Shown: in pieces, positions 4,720-5,488 of the stretch
Position numbering within the stretch: the stretch's first letter is position 1
Layout: every line of letters starts with the position of its first letter
Made by a program: the position numbers and the translations under genes
Notes under the pieces: generated by a model
Databases searched by the model: none
What the model was told of the DNA's origin: nothing
The model's input: the letters and a program-made list of their open reading frames with translations, nothing else
Assembly: GCA_018432565.1 (NCBI GenBank)
Contig: JAHDSS010000250.1
Coordinates: forward strand, 1 to 5,488
Direction of reading: 5' to 3'
Source: Kiritimatiellia bacterium
GTDB lineage: Bacteria; Verrucomicrobiota; Kiritimatiellia; CAIQIC01; Lenti-01
DNA length: 5,488 bases

Positions 4720-5488
4720 GGCGCGCCGCTCCCTTCAGAATGAACCGCTGGCGGTCGTCGGACGTGCGCCCGGGCGTATCGGACTGCACGGCCCAGCCGC
4801 GGGCTTCCAGCCGTTCGGTCAGCCGCTCGATCGCCTGGATGGAGGCGGCGGATCCCTCCATCGCGAGAGCCAGCGGCGACAGCGCCAGGCGGGACACATC
4901 CAGGTCCAGCGCCGCCGCGTCTTCCAGCACCCCGACCAGCTGCGCTTCCAGGCCTTCGGGATCCAGCGCGCGGCGGAACGCCTGGGTCTCCTCGTCCCGC
5001 CGGGCCAGCGCGCGCTCCGCCATCAGCACTTCCTGCCCGCGCGGCACAACCGGCCCGGCGATCGCCCGGGCGGCCGCCGTCAGGCGCTCCTGCTGGCCGG
5101 CGTCGCGGCGCTGGCGCAGCACCGCCTCGCCCGCATTCAACCCCAGCACCGCCAGCGCCGCCGCCGCCGCTCCTGCCACCGCCGCGCGCCGGGCGCGCCC
5201 CTCTTTCCGCAGCCGCGCGGGATGCGCAAACTCCCCCGTGCAGAAATTCACGCCGGCCCCGTTCGCCGCGCGCCGGGCCAACGCCCGGGCCAGCAGCGAG
5301 GCCGGCTGGCGAACCGTCTCGTGGCGAAGAGCCAGACCGGCCGGAAGCAGCCGGCGCAGACGCCCCGTCAACTCGTCATCCTCCGCTCCGCTCCCCGCCC
5401 ACCACACATCCAGTTCCGCGGATTCCGTCTCGGCCAGGTGGGCCGCCAGAATGGGCCCCATGCGCGCGCCCCACAGCCGGTCAAAGGC
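4709..5488 (-). CDS. gspL: GspL-like type II secretion protein, C-terminal part (5' end outside window)
   Basis: Partial gene: the frame is open to the window edge, giving 259 residues. A start at the ATG of 5461 is unlikely because coding-like sequence (AFDRLWGAR) continues upstream. GspL is about 400 residues, so roughly the first third is missing. Visible parts, numbered from the edge: the end of the cytoplasmic actin-like domain (1-80); the motif NFCTGEFA (81-88), close to the NLLQGEF text that precedes the membrane helix in GspL; a basic stretch, then one membrane segment (about 102-124); a helical stalk (125-170); and a ferredoxin-like periplasmic domain (about 184-254) with strands near DVSRLALS, LALAMEG, WAVQSD and RFILKG. 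GspL recruits the ATPase GspE to the inner membrane and pairs with GspM, encoded next with an 11-base overlap. A PilM/PilN-like fusion from a type IV pilus is the alternative. Base composition is very GC-rich and Ala/Arg-heavy. Confidence 0.75.
   Translation of the reverse strand, partial: AFDRLWGARMGPILAAHLAETESAELDVWWAGSGAEDDELTGRLRRLLPAGLALRHETVRQPASLLARALARRAANGAGVNFCTGEFAHPARLRKEGRARRAAVAGAAAAALAVLGLNAGEAVLRQRRDAGQQERLTAAARAIAGPVVPRGQEVLMAERALARRDEETQAFRRALDPEGLEAQLVGVLEDAAALDLDVSRLALSPLALAMEGSAASIQAIERLTERLEARGWAVQSDTPGRTSDDRQRFILKGAARHEG
4729..4734 (-). promoter_or_regulatory. Shine-Dalgarno site of gspM inside the gspL end
   Basis: AGGGAG on the minus strand, 9 bases before the gspM ATG at 4719 and within the last codons of the gspL-like gene. 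Together with the 11-base overlap (4709-4719) it indicates coupled translation of the two partners and supports this ATG. Confidence 0.65.

Noticed and set aside
1..5488. CRISPR array, tRNA or rRNA genes, transposase, toxin-antitoxin pair
   Set aside because: No regularly spaced repeats, cloverleaf-like sequence, rRNA text or transposase motifs were seen on either strand; the GxxExxY gene has no adjacent partner gene.

Overview
The window is GC-rich bacterial DNA with an AT-richer island from about 3360 to 4160. All recognisable genes lie on the minus strand, so they are read from high to low coordinates. The GxxExxY gene with its bracketing repeats and the TTTTCCA/TGGAAAA palindromes suggest a member of the Planctomycetes-Verrucomicrobia-Kiritimatiellota-Lentisphaerota group. 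That is a recollection of where such elements are common, not a database result. A type II secretion system implies a diderm envelope.

Reading along the minus strand: (1) 5488-4231 holds the end of a type II secretion operon. A gspL-like gene enters from outside the window and overlaps gspM by 11 bases; no further secretion gene follows. (2) 4230-3649 holds an AT-richer GxxExxY gene, a family with a PD-(D/E)XK nuclease-like core. A pair of imperfect inverted repeats sits almost against its start and stop codons, so it looks like a compact inserted cassette. (3) 3648-3280 is a gene-free regulatory region with an array of AT-rich palindromes and a short ATCCG repeat. (4) 3279-1 holds two overlapping genes for membrane-anchored SPFH (stomatin/prohibitin/flotillin/HflK-C) proteins. 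The first is complete (521 aa). The second starts at a GTG inside the GTGA overlap and runs out of the window after 572 codons, probably close to its natural end.

The most interesting part is the SPFH pair. Between the N-terminal membrane segment and the SPFH domain, both proteins carry three tandem repeats of about 60 residues with a shared signature (GQ-I-L-A, G-x-K-G-I/V, V-L-x-P-G-x-Y-x-x-N-P-Y). Repeat array, then SPFH domain, then long helix is the order found in the eukaryotic major vault protein, but here it is anchored in a membrane. The two proteins are paralogues made from one coupled transcript, like HflK and HflC, so a hetero-oligomeric cage or ring on the periplasmic side of the inner membrane is a reasonable hypothesis. 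The downstream protein also has an insert of about 85 residues, absent from its partner, between repeats and SPFH domain.
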